Origin: Datisca glomerata
Taxonomy: Eukaryota > Streptophyta > Magnoliopsida > Cucurbitales > Datiscaceae
Assembly: GCA_003255025.1 (NCBI GenBank)
Contig: QANY01006236.1
Location: forward strand, 488,961-552,960
Direction of reading: 5' to 3'
DNA: 64,000 bases
In this document: in pieces, positions 25,233-37,200 of the stretch
How positions within the stretch are numbered: the stretch's first letter is position 1
Layout of the letters: each line of letters opens with the position of its first letter
Notes under the pieces: generated by a model
The model's database searches: none
What the model was told of the DNA's origin: nothing
What the model saw: only the letters and a program-made list of their open reading frames with translations
Program-made: the position numbers and the translations under genes

Positions 25233-26765
25233 TGCTTGAAACAAAGAGAATCTTGCTTGATGTTTTCAAAGAGAAGCAACAAAAGAATGTTGAAGCTTGT
25301 ACAATCCCGAGTTTCTATAAGAAGGCATGTTTACAAACAGTTTGCTTATTCTTGAAGTAAAATTTGTATCGAGATTGGGTATTACGCTAAGTACAAAGAA
25401 TGGTGCCTTTAGTCCCAATTAACTGCGTGGGCTCGGATCATTTTTGCTTCAGGATCACACTCTTTCTTTTCCTTCTCTCTCATTATGCATTAATATTGGG
25501 TTTCTTTCTTAATTGGATGAATTTCTTTTGGTTTTTATTTTCAAAAACCCGAAGAGGGATCCATCAGTCACAGAGTCCAGAGGCTAACTAAATATCGATT
25601 TTTAAAGGTGGCATTTTATCTGCCAGTCTATTTGTCTACTTTTGATATTTGTGTAGTCTGTCAAAGTGTTAATATATTGTTCATACGCAACTTCATTTTT
25701 CTGGCTCTGTAGAAGCAATCAGATCTTCTACTAAACACTAATGATTTGGATGCAATGTGGGTGTGCCTAAGGGAAAGCTATGTGATTGATGATGCAACTA
25801 GTGCAGAAAATATCTGTATTGACTACCTAGTTTCCCGTCTTAATCTGCTCGCTATTTCATTTTATGCTTTTGTTAATTGATTAAAATAGACCAATAAGCT
25901 TGTCTACGTGAGTGAGCCTTGAACAGAAGTTAGTATAGCCTAGAGATATATATGAAGTAAACTTTGCTCTTTCTAAGTAACTTGAAATACAGAATTTAAT
26001 AGGCAATAAGCAAGACATCAATAAGCAAACAGTTCTTAATCTTGTCATGGCGTAGAAGTACTAATCGTTGGTTTCCTTAATTTTTGAAGTGTTGATCTTG
26101 GATTCTAGTATTTCAAGTTGTAAGGTTATTAAGTATATATTTTCTATATTTTGTATATCGTGAGGTTGTATTTAGTTTACACCATTATTTTATTATTTTA
26201 TCTTCTCAAATCATTTTATCGAAGTTCTTGAAAATCTTGGATAGAACATTATTAGTATTCCTTTAGATGCTTTCTTAAGAATATTCATTTTTCTTGCTTG
26301 CATGACAATATACATTATTTTCTAGGACAATGACTGAAAGTGGTAATAAGTTTCTTGAAAGTGGCTCTTGAATATATCCTTGATCCAGAACTTCTAATGA
26401 TACTGATTCATGTGTTTTATTTTTTGGTTGTTACATCGAGATGCAATTTGAATCTATTTTTAACTAAGTTATTTTAATTTTTCATCTTATAGATGAATTA
26501 TGAAGATTTCAGCCACATTGCTTCTATATGCACAGATCAAATAGGCTCTAAATGTCATTGGTTTTTCAGCCCCTCAAGTTTTATGAAGTTTGAGAAAGAT
26601 GAATAAGGAAGAATAATTAGTTTCATTTGATAGCGGAGGTTACATGTATGGCTAATACCTCTCTCTCTCCCTCTAACTATCATAGTATGCATGTTTCACT
26701 TGCCCAGGCCAGAACCAATATGAGCGAGCTTGATGAGGATTCTTATGGATTTCTTCAACCTCATG
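25233..26765 (+). pseudogene. TON2: TON2/FASS (PP2A B'' regulatory subunit) fragment, five exons with introns
   Basis: Five stretches match consecutive exons of the PP2A B''-type subunit TON2/FASS: 25233-25324 (LETKRILLDVFKEKQQ), 25545-25607 (KPEEGSISHRVQRLTKYRFL), 25713-25810 (KQSDLLLNTNDLDAMWVCLR), 26493-26605 (MNYEDFSHIASICTDQIGSK, then FMKFEKDE) and 26708-26765 (MSELDEDSYGFLQPH, start of the EF-hand region). Intron positions are kept, so this is a genomic, not a retroposed, copy. Defects: the donor after exon A is GC, the acceptor before exon B has lost AG, the IAILPFY segment after FEKDE is garbled with stops, and downstream exons are missing. In plants TON2 organises the preprophase band and cortical microtubules; this copy cannot supply that function. 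Confidence 0.85.
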
Positions 26766-28208
26766 TAAGAAGTTAGTGTATTTTTGGATATTTCAATAAA
26801 TAGGTGAAATGGAAAATGGTTTTCCTTTTTCTGATGAAAATCTGTGGCCCACATTGTACATTTCATGTTTTTTCTTCTAATCCTTTTACATTTTTGTCAT
26901 TTTGAGGTCAATATCACTTGGTTAGTGGTGGCAAATCCTTTAAATTATTTTTCATAGATTTCCTATTGACATCTATATATAAGATCTCTTTTTTCTGTTT
27001 GTGTCTCGAGTATATATGTATTGTGGGTTGCTGATGTATAACTCTATATGTAATAGTACAATAGAACTTATTTTCTTTGTTATGTTAATTCGCCTCAGGT
27101 GAATGAGTAAACTACATGTTACACTCAGATTCTTGAATAGATGTGTTATGGTACTAGTCTAAGGCTTGAAAATGAAAAAATATGAGATTTTTACACCACG
27201 GTAAGTGACTTATATGTACATTTAGTTCCTAAGAGCTTGAAAAAATTTGACAGAATATGTTTAAGAGGAAGGCACTAATAAAATAACTTTCTCATGTACT
27301 TAGGGTATGTATAAGAGGAAGGCACATATAATGTGGCTGTTTTTTATGCTTTAATTTTTCATGTATATGGGCGATGACATTTCTCATGTATCTACATTCG
27401 ACATATTTAGGAGCACTTCATTATATTAGACTGAATATTGTGGATGTATTGAGTTTTCATGATTTTTTATGATTCAATATATTCTTCTGATATTTCGTAA
27501 TATTATTACAAGTTTCACTTTTAGTTTTGATGGGCGAAGCAAAACCACATTTTATCCATTTACTGGAGTGATAGAAGAGCTAAAAACGTGTCTTCATATA
27601 TTTCCCAAGCTCTGTCAAGGTACTACACTTAGAGGACATATTTATTAATGTTCTAATTTTCTGAACTTGATTGGTTCTGTCATTTTCACAGACTTTATAT
27701 GCTCATGAAACTTTTAGTCTAATTTTCACTCCTCTATTTTTCAGCAAAAGCTTACAAATTGGCACCACATTTTCCTCTATTGTTAACTTTATTCTTGGTT
27801 CAGATGCCTTGTTTAATTATTTTGGGGCTCCCAATACAGTTTCAATTTCACCAGAGCAATGATTTGCCAAATATATCACAAATATTGATCATATTATTTG
27901 GATTTATCATATAAATTGTTGCTCCAGATTCGCTTGATGTGTTGAAACTTTTCAGCCCAATAGAAACTATGTATGCTTATATTCACAGGCTTTTTCTTTT
28001 TATTTTACCAATGCAGTAAAAGTCTTGCCTATGATGGGGATGGAGAGCGAAATTATCGCAACTTACTGTGCATGGAGTCATTTGTTGTTGTGAGTATTCC
28101 TTTCCTTAGTATAATTTACTAAATTTTAATTTGGTGACAGGCCTTGGAGATAATGGATATGCAACAGTAGGGGGAAAATGATGCTTGAGGCAAACATAAA
28201 CAGGTATG
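26766..28208 (+). other. CACTA interior with unassigned exon-like pieces
   Basis: Mostly AT-rich, intron-like DNA. Two pieces look like exons. At 27522-27617 an open stretch reads FDGRSKTTFYPFTGVIEELK and ends at a GT donor (caag|gtac). At 28019-28095 an AG acceptor is followed by an open stretch reading SLAYDGDGERNYRNLLCMES. I do not recognise either family, so they are either distant TON2-locus DNA or a third captured gene. Confidence 0.35.
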
Positions 28209-28940
28209 TGGTATATAATTATTATGGACAAGATTAGAACAAGTGTTACTTGTATATTTCAAGGACAAGCGTTGCTTGTATAGTTTAAGGATAAGTTAGT
28301 TTTCAAGTTAGATTTATTTGTAAGTTGATCAAATGAATAATGTAGCACTTTGTTGAAATGATATATATTGATGTTGTAAAGTATTATATTGGTACTCTTT
28401 ATGCTACTTAAAATTATCATTTTGAAAGCATATAATATAAATAATTGGCCATAGTAATGAATCTTATGGCATCTCATTTTATAGATACAAAAATACGTGT
28501 GAACGTTAATTCACAAGTATTAAAAATATCTATTGAATAAATTCAACAAGGGTCCGAAAATCCTATTAAATAACGTTCTACAGGTATCAAAAAAATCCTG
28601 TAAAAAGTGAGAAGCCATAGGGTTCTTAACAAGAGACATTGCGTTTTGTGAAAAAACACGGACTTTTAATATGAGGGGTTATCACAAGAGCCGCGAGAAC
28701 CTTGTAGATTACTTTTCACAGGATTTTTCGCATCTTGTAGAATGTCACATTTCTTATAGTGCACCAAGCTGGAGATATTGTGAGCGTTAAGCTGAAGTGT
28801 TTCTCTAGTGTTTGAGCTCTTCTGAACTTCCTTGCCTTTCTCTTTAGTCTTAGTGGACTAAAGATGACCTTTATGATGGGCCATAGCTAGTCTTTTGGAA
28901 AAAGGAAAATAACTGGAAAAAATAGGTTTTGAAAGTGGAA

Positions 28941-29058
28941 TTGTAAAAATTGTCAGAAATTTTTATTTGAAAAAAAATGGCCGAATATGACTGTGGTAAT
29001 ACACAGCACCATATTTCAGTCATTTTTGTAATAAAATTTTTTTTAAACATTTTTACAA
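28941..29058. mobile_element. Small hairpin (MITE-like) insertion in LINE ORF1
   Basis: A 118-bp segment whose halves are inverted copies: ttgtaaaaat at the left end pairs with atttttacaa at the right end, and aaaaatggccgaatatgact pairs imperfectly with the tactgaaatat-type segment further right. It interrupts the LINE ORF1 tail. I could not fix a target duplication. It is the third level of nesting in this region. Confidence 0.5.
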
Positions 29059-30430
29059 CTTCAATTTGAATTTAAGAAATTGATCATTTTTACGGGTATC
29101 CTTTAATGGGCTGTCCTTCTCTCCCATTTCCCTTGAAGAAATCATGTGTTCCATTTTTTCTACAGCCATGAGATCGTGAGGTTCCAACGTGGAAGCTCCG
29201 AATTGGGGGACATTTGGTTCCAATGTGGCAGCTCTATATTGGGGATCATTCCCCTCCTCACCGTCGCCGCCTTTTGCTATACGTCTCTCTGCAATGCTCA
29301 TTCCGTACTCATGCGCCAGCTTTCCACTTGATTTGGATAGGCTAGCATCATACTCATCAGAATCCTCCTCGGCGCCGTGATCTGAGCAACTCCGGCCACA
29401 TTCTCCTTTGTTGCTTCTCTTTGTTGTCCTGGAAAATCGATGTGCTAATGGCCCCTCTCATGCTTGCCTCTGTTTTAGAGGAACTTCTTCCTCTGATTTT
29501 TCATTTTTCAAATATTTCCTCTTCGACTGCACTCTAAGCCAAGATCTGAATTGCTTCTTTCCCCCTGTTTTCATCTCTTTTTCCTCAAGACAGTTTGGAC
29601 AATCTTTTCCCACATGGTTAACACAGTCGCAAATGTAACAGAAATCGAGCAGACGTTTGTATCGAAAATCTACCCACAACACCTCAGATTGTTTATCTAT
29701 CTGAATCTTCATACCCATTCTCAAGGGTTTGGCGGCGTCTAGCTTGACTCTAATACAGAGAAATTTTCCAACAAATCCTCCTTCAAAGTGTTCTTCCACC
29801 GATATGAACTCTCCCAAAGCGTTGCCGATGATTTCAGCCATTTTTGCTGTCATACACAGCACTGGCAGATTGAACACTCTAACCCATATCTTGAAGCTTC
29901 TCAGAGGGCTGTCCAGCGGGTGATGAAACCCCTCAATGTCTCCAAGAAGATCCAAGGTCTTGTCAAAATGGCAAGGTTCATTTTGTAGTATTCTCGGTTT
30001 GTCTCTTTCGTCATTAAACTCCATTAGAAAAAGTCCTTTCCCCAACACTTCTAATAGAGACTTTTTGGCGTGGGTTCCATATTGTATTTTTAAACGCAGC
30101 ATGGTTCACTGCTCTGTTGGTTATGACCTTCCCGAGTAAGCATTTGGCGGGGTCAATCTCTTCTGCTGCCTCTGAGATTTGAATATCCACCGTCACATTC
30201 TCCTCCTCAGTGAGGGAGAGTTATTCCCATTTTTTTGTTATTGAATCCATTACCACAGCAGTCGAATAAAGCAAGTAGAAAGAAAGTAAGTAGAAGGAGA
30301 AGAAACCACTCGAAACGAGTGGACGAAACCCACACACCCAAGGGGTTGGAAAATCGCCCCTCAGGGAGAGAGATTGCACGTGACCTGCTCTTTACTCTTT
30401 TGCTTTACATACGTATTTTCTTTGAATAGA

Positions 30431-33209
30431 ATATGATGCAATGGTATGACGTCTCTATCATATGTGTCTCATTTTCAGTTTTGTTAGTTTGATAAAATTA
30501 GTAAAATAATCGAAACTAAATTCACTATGCATAGAGATTAATTGAACGTACACAAAATAAACATCATAGTAAATAATATACGACAAAACAATATATGAAT
30601 CACATAACTAGTTAAAAGTAGACGAACTAAATCAAACTTTACTTTAAAAAATAAATGAGAACATAAATATCACATCAATTTTTTTTCAATTTTTATTTTA
30701 AGCAACGCATTGAAATCTGAGCCAACATGAAAGATTGAGTTTTTAAACAAACTAATCGAAAAGCAGGTGTTTCGCACGTGTTGAAGAATTTTAAAATTAT
30801 TATTAATATTGAAATAAATACATTAGCTTTCAAAATATTGTAAATATAAAACAAAAAAAAATAATAATGGTAATTTTTTCAAATTTTCAATTAAACTATT
30901 ATGAACAAAAATAAATTTGAACAGGTCATGCATCACCTGGAGATAATATATTTATAATAAAACTATTATAAATAGAAAAAAACTTGAAAAATATGTATTT
31001 CATCTCGAGATGATAAATTATTTATGAAACTTTTTAATTTAAGAACGCACAATCCTAACAAATTTTATATCATAAGAGAAGATGAAAATAAGCAAAAAAT
31101 TATTTGAGAAGAGAAGACTAAAATCACAAACTATTTTACTACAGATAATGGACATTAAAAATTATTATATTTATTATAAAACTAAAAAAGAACTAAACAA
31201 AAAAAAAATCTTACAGATAAACGATAACATATTGTTATTGGCTGAAATAATAGTTATGATATATGGATATCTAAAATCATATACTCGATCATTCACGTTC
31301 TAATAACATAATAATATCAAATATTAAATTTTAGAAAATATTAGTAAAAGAATAATTAGTGAATAGAATTATAAATCAATTACATACAAAAAATCTTAAT
31401 CTTATACTGTATTCTAAGTTTATCCCCTTAAATCCCTTTTAATATAGTAGAGATATACAATTTAAAAACTTTATTTTGTTGAATAGCCGGTAATAATAAT
31501 GAAGAAAATTATAATTTTTCAAAATATCAAAAAATTATAAACTACATTTACCATAATACTCATTAACTACATTATTTCAATAACTAACTTAAATGATTGT
31601 TGAATTTTTGAATTATCAAAAATTTACCCATTTTAGGTTACTTGAAAAATTAAGGACTGAATTATTATATTTAATTATAACTAATGAACATTTTAATTAT
31701 TTTATTATATACCTATTTAATTATAAATAATAAGTGTTTACTATTATTTCTAAAATTTGAATATATATAATAAAATTACATATTTTTTAATATTAATGTA
31801 ATTTTACTCTCAAATATAAACAATACGTGTTAACCAATACTACTAAATATTTTGTAATTTTAATGTAATTTATATAAGTAATTATTTTTAGAATAGTGAT
31901 GAGTTGTTTGATTAATTTACTAAGATAATTATTAAATAATCATAAATAATTATGAAGATTTTTATATAAATAATTATTCTAATTCATATAATATATTGAT
32001 TTTATTATCAAAATAAAAGTCTGTAAATATATTGTGAAGAAAATCTGCTATATATTTACTCTGAAATTTTATTTATTTATTCCATAAGTAATTATATTTT
32101 GCCTAAAAATTACAACAATTCCCCCAAAAATAAAGATTAGTCCATCTTTAAAAAAATATCAGTTTACTGAAAAAAAATTATATAAAGTAATATAGGAGAA
32201 AATAGTTAGAAATAACTATCTTCATCGGTTACATAAAAATTTATAGAAATATAATGGACCAATAAATAAGAAAATTATATGTAATTAATGAAAATAATTA
32301 TATAATTCATAGTATTCCTATTTTATCATATGATATCTCACATGTATATAATAACCTTCTTGTAAATTTTGTATAATAAATGAAAGTGTTAATATGGTTT
32401 TTATATTATTAGTCTTACCGACTTTTGGTATGACCAGTCTCACCAATTTTTTGTCGTTTAGATAAGATAGTCAAAAGTTTTTTTTAAAATTTTTGTTAAT
32501 GAACAATTTGATTATGATATTTTTATTTATAAATGATACACAACTTTTTTTAGACATTTATTTAATATATAATAAATATATCAATTGCTTAGAACATATC
32601 ATTCTATTTATGATTTTTTATTAAAAAGTAAGCTTTATTTAACTAAAGAAAATTACAAAATTCAATGGGTATACTTCAGGAATTATCAATACACGAGAAA
32701 TATAAGCTTAACACTAAACTTAAAAATAAAACCCTAGCTCAGAAAAGAGAAACACTAACTCACAAATAACAACAAGTCAGAACATAAAAGAAACGTAAAG
32801 ACAACTAGGTAATAGCAAAAGTGTCATTATAAATATTTCATTTCTCATAAAGACATAGGTACTGCTCATCTTGTTTCAGAATAAACTACAACCTCTCCCT
32901 AAACCATTCTTGTGCTTTTCTTGAATATTAGAGAATGTCCATAATCTTACAAGGAATATCCTTCTGTTTCTCTCCACCCAAAAATTGTAATTCTCGTACA
33001 ATTAATGGTTATTGTTTTAGAGAATGGTGGAACGATGATAGAAAGTTATAGTCAAACTAATTTATAATTAACTCAATTATTTTTAGAATTGATTAAGAAA
33101 CCATAACACTTTTATAATAGGATGGTTAAATGACACAGTAATCCGCTTTCTTCCCGAAAGCCCAAACCCAATTTTCCCATCACATCACATAGAATAAATG
33201 GTTATTTGA
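30431..33209. other. Very AT-rich spacer
   Basis: About 2.8 kb with long A/T homopolymer and TA-rich stretches and no recognisable gene. Lys/Ile/Asn-rich short frames (for example at 31082-31303) reflect base composition. Confidence 0.5.
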
Positions 33210-34219
33210 AGTAACATACCTTTTGGAAAAATATACATCTTTTATAAACTTAAGAAATATATATCCATGACTCATATTATATTTGTTTATCTTCTCAATG
33301 TCCTACCAAATCAAATAAAAGTGACAATTAATATTTTTCTAATAAACTCACCTTTGCTCTCTTGCTCAATTTTCGCTTTTCTCAATTTTTGTTTCTTAGA
33401 ATCATTTTCCTTCTTCTTCTTTAAAGAGATTCATTTTTCTTCTTCTTTGAGTAGACCCATTTTTATTCTTCTTCTTTAGGAGACCCATCTTTTTCATCTT
33501 CTTCAAAGAGACTCATACATACAATGTCATAAAAATTACTTACTGATAGAATCAAAGTAACTATTTGAGCAGTTTAATTATAATTACTTGAACCTTTCAA
33601 GTAGTCATAAACAATTATTTGAACCTTTGAACTAGTCAATTTTCACTAGATTGCTTGCTATCATAATCAAAATGACTACTTGAGGGGTTCAAGTAGTCAC
33701 AAACAACTACTTGAACTCTTTAAATAGTTATTCGATCACTGTATTACTTACTGTTAAAATCAAAATGACTATTTGAGAGGTTCAATTAGTCATTAAATAA
33801 CTATTTGAACCATTCAAGTACTCGCTTGATCACTGAATTGCTCACATAACTTAAATCCATACAACAAAATAAATAATTAAAAGTACAAGATTACATATCT
33901 ACCTCCATTAATCCAAAACATATCTAAATTCCTATAACTCAGAAATACATGAATAACAACTATCTTTTAGCAATAACTCGAAGGTAAACCTCCTGGAAAA
34001 ATTGTAATCATTAATTAAGAAATTAATTTTTGTATGAAGAAAATAATGCTTTTAAGAGTAAACAAAGAAAAATGAGTCTCCATGAAGAAGAAGAAAAATG
34101 TGTCTCCCAACTATGAAAGAAGCAAAAATGGAGAAAACAAACGTGAGTTTATTGGAATAACATTTCTGGCCACTTTTTGTTTAATCTGATATGACATTTG
34201 AAAGATAAAAGATTTTCGG
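33210..34219. mobile_element. TIR element A with internal tandem repeats
   Basis: The ends are inverted: the left segment at about 33290-33420 (aatgtcctaccaaatcaaat, taataaactcacctttg) pairs with the right segment at about 34100-34200 read on the minus strand (aatgtcatatcagattaaac, caataaactcacgtttg), and cttcttcttt/gagactcat tracts are also mirrored. The middle (33550-33860) holds three imperfect direct repeats of about 93-115 bp starting aatcaaaatgactacttgag. No transposase, so a non-autonomous element. Limits are approximate because its right end abuts element B. Confidence 0.55.
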
Positions 34220-37200
34220 CTAAATTATATTTTTTATAAAGTATTTTACAAAATCATATCATGGGCCTAATTTTTGTTTATCCCTAACCTCTAGCTCATC
34301 TTCCCTTCACTTTTTCCCCATGATTTCTTACACACTGACCCATACACACACTCTCTCCATCTTCCATATTCATCTCTCTCTCTCTCTCTCCCCTAGATAT
34401 CCATTTTCTCCATAACTAAACACAACAAATGAGTCTTGTTAATTTTGTGGATTTTGTTAACATTTGTTAATGTTAATGGATTTTGTTAATTTTTGTAACT
34501 TTTGTTAATTTTTATGGGTTTTGCTAATATTGAGAGAGAATGTAGAGAGAGAGAACGTAGAGTGCAGAGAGAGATAGAATGTCAGAAAATAGAGAAAAAG
34601 TCGGGAGAGAGAGAGAGAACGTTGGGAAATAGAGAAAAAGTTGAAAGAGATTGGGTACACAACGCCCGCGTACCATCGTGTAGTCTACAGGATAGTTACA
34701 CGATACTCGTGTACCCATTGTTTAGTCTACACGACGGCTAGATTATGCACGTATACAGTGTATCCATCGTGTAGTGTACACGATGATTGTACGATATACG
34801 ATGATTGCACGATGATCGTGTAGCCATCGTGTACACTACACAATATCTACATACGATTGTGTAGCCATCGTGTATACTACACGATGACTATATGACGATC
34901 GCGTAGTCATCGTGTACCCATGTAAAATTAAATATATTACATGTGTAGTGTACGCGATGGTCGTGTACCCATGGCCCACCATCCAGTCACTTTTTGTTCA
35001 TTTTCCCCTAATGTTTTTCTTATACAATATCAAATTAAATGTCAATTCTTTTTTCTTCAATATTCAACCTCCATATTTATTTATATTTAAACAAATAGAC
35101 AAAATTAAATATATCACATGTGTTGTGTACGCGATGACTATACGACGATCGTGTAGTAATCTTGCACACTACACGATGAGTACACGACGATCGTGCACAC
35201 TACACGATAAGTGCACGATGATCGTGTAACCATCGTGTACACTACATGATGGCTACATGACGATCGTGTAGTCATCTTGTACCTATGGCTCACTATCTAC
35301 TTGTTTTTTCTTCATTTTCCCCCAATACTTTTCTTTCACAACATCAAATCAAATGGCAATTCATTCATCTTTACCACTCAACATCCATATTTATTTTTAT
35401 TTAAATAAATATATAAAATCAAATATATTACATGTGTAGTATACACAATGGTTACGCGATCGTCATGTAAAAACCATCGTCTACACATGACCCACCATCC
35501 AATTATCTTTTCTTCATTTTTCCCTCAATATTTTTCTTACACAATATCAAATTAAATGTCAATTCATTCTTCTTCAACACTCAACCTCTATATTTATATT
35601 TAAATAAATATATATAATTAAATATATTATATGTGTAGTGTACACGATGACTGCGCAACGATCGTGTACCCGTGCCCACCATCTAGTCATTTTTTCTTCA
35701 TTTCCCCCCATGCTTTTCTTATACAACATCAAATTAAATGTCAATTCATTATTTTTTAACACTCAACCTTCATATTTATTTACATTTAAATAAATATATA
35801 AAATTAAATATATTACATGTGTTGTGTACACGATGACTATACGACGATAATGTAGTAATCGTGCACACTACATGATGGCTACAAGACGATTGTGCAGTAA
35901 TCGTGCACACTACACGATGAGTGCACGACTATCGTGTACACTACACGATGGCTATATGACAATTGCATAACCATCTTGTCTCATGGTTCACTATCTACTT
36001 ATTTTTTCTTCATTTTTTCCCAAATACTTTTCTTTCACAATATCAAATTAAATGTCAATTCATTCTTATTTAGCACTCAACCTCCATATTATTTTTATTT
36101 AAAGAAATATATAAAATTAAATATATTACATGTGTAGTGTACGCGATCGTCGTGTAGTCATAGTGTACACGATGAATACACGGCCATCGTGTACACTACA
36201 TGATGACTACACGATGATCGCGTAAAAGCCATCGTGTACCCATGACCCACCATCCAATTATCGTTTCTTGATTTTTCCCCAATACTTTTATTTCACAACA
36301 TCAAATCAAATGTCAATTCATTGTTGTTTATCACTCTACCTCCATATTTATTTTTCTTTAAATAAATATATAAAATAAAATATATTACATGTGCAATGTG
36401 CGCGATGGTTACGCGATCGTCGTGCAGTCATAATGTACACAATGATCTTGTACACTATATGACGACTACACGATAATCGTGTAAAAGCCATCTTGTACCC
36501 ATAACCCACAATCCAATTATCTTTTCTTCATTTTTTCCCCTAATACTTTTCTTACACAATATCAAATTAAATGTCAATTCAATATTCTTCAACACTCAAC
36601 CTCTATATTTATTTATATATTATAAATAAATATATAAAATTAAATATATTACATGTGTAGTGTACACGGTGACTACACGACGATCACGTAGCTATCGTGT
36701 ACACTACACGATGTGGTACATTACATGTGTAGCGTACAAGACGATCGTGCAGTCATCATGTACACTACACGATGGCTTTATGATGATCATATAGTCATTT
36801 TGTACACCACGGTTTCTCTCTCTTAAATTTGGACGAAAGCTAAAATTAACAAAATTCATCAAATTTCGGCCAAAATTTTCACCAATTTCCCACCAAAATT
36901 TTAAAAATAAAATTACAATTTTCGCTCTCAACCTTGATTTTTCAAAAAATAATAAAGTTGTAAAATCATAAAACAAATGAAGCATGAATAAAGAGAAATG
37001 AGAGTAATGGAGGTGGGAGGGATGACTTCCAAAAAATGGGTTTATGGGAAAATTAAAGAAGGATGAAGATGGAAGATGAAGAGAGAGTATGTGAGTCAAT
37101 GTATACAAAGAATAATGAGGAAAAAAAAAATTGATGATAACGTGGACTAGGTGTTAAGATAAACAAAAAGTTGGACCAAATGTATATTTTTGTAAATTGA

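Larger units (their letters stand above)
23453..28761 (+). mobile_element. Non-autonomous CACTA (En/Spm) element carrying host gene fragments
   Basis: The left end begins CGCTACAACAAATGTAACAG; the right end, read inward on the minus strand, begins CACTATAAGAAATGTGACAT, and the match continues imperfectly for about 30 bp (tacaagat in both). It is flanked by a 3-bp direct repeat cac (23450-23452 and 28762-28764), the duplication length of this superfamily. Both subterminal regions repeat cctgt(a/g)aaaa- and cctataaaa-like motifs, densest at 28560-28750. There is no transposase. The interior holds a truncated cold-shock-domain coding start (24271) and five TON2 exons with introns (25233-26765), all in the + direction, plus exon-like pieces I cannot assign. 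This is the Pack-TYPE / transduplication pattern. The first two bases of the left TIR have drifted (CG for CA). Confidence 0.8.
23228..30250 (-). pseudogene. LINE ORF1 (DUF4283 / CCHC zinc-knuckle), split by the CACTA insertion
   Basis: ORF1 starts at the ATG at 30250 (MDSITKKWE, then an in-frame stop). The DUF4283 domain reads CLLGKVITNRAVNHAAFKNT, then after a frameshift GLFLMEFNDERDKPRIL; the zinc knuckle follows as CYICDCVNHVGKDCPNC (29458-30102). The tail continues through 29301-29053 and 28762-28850, where it reads NISSLV. It resumes across the CACTA element at 23449 as KSLIQKLKMWKRQ and ends at 23228, overlapping the ORF2 start. Counting the 3-bp duplication once, the frame is continuous across the insertion, which shows that ORF1 was joined when the CACTA arrived. 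Stops and the hairpin insertion at 28941-29058 mark it as dead. Confidence 0.8.
19131..30430 (-). mobile_element. L1-type LINE, near full length, interrupted by a CACTA element
   Basis: A non-LTR retrotransposon on the minus strand. Its 3' end at about 19131 is an A-rich tail (aaaaaaatgaaaataaaata on the minus strand) just after the RNase H domain. ORF2 lies at about 23240-19190 and ORF1 starts at the ATG at 30250, with a leader to about 30430. A CACTA element occupies 23453-28761 and a small MITE-like hairpin 28941-29058; without them the LINE is about 5.9 kb, the normal full length for plant L1s. Both ORFs contain stops and frameshifts, so it is inactive. I found no convincing target-site duplication; the 5' end is approximate. 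Confidence 0.85.

Noticed and set aside
29458..30102. A 214-aa frame with a CCHC zinc knuckle as a host gene
   Set aside because: DUF4283 plus the CCHC knuckle is LINE ORF1. It has a frameshift and stop near its start and continues in frame into the LINE ORF2 region once the CACTA is removed.
31082..31303. A Lys/Ile-rich 73-aa frame
   Set aside because: Composition of very AT-rich DNA; no domain and no splice context.
34641..36137. Several Tyr/His/Cys/Val-rich frames, and a CRISPR-like look of regularly spaced repeats
   Set aside because: They arise from the palindromic minisatellite. Spacers are themselves repeated, and a plant nuclear genome is not expected to carry CRISPR arrays.
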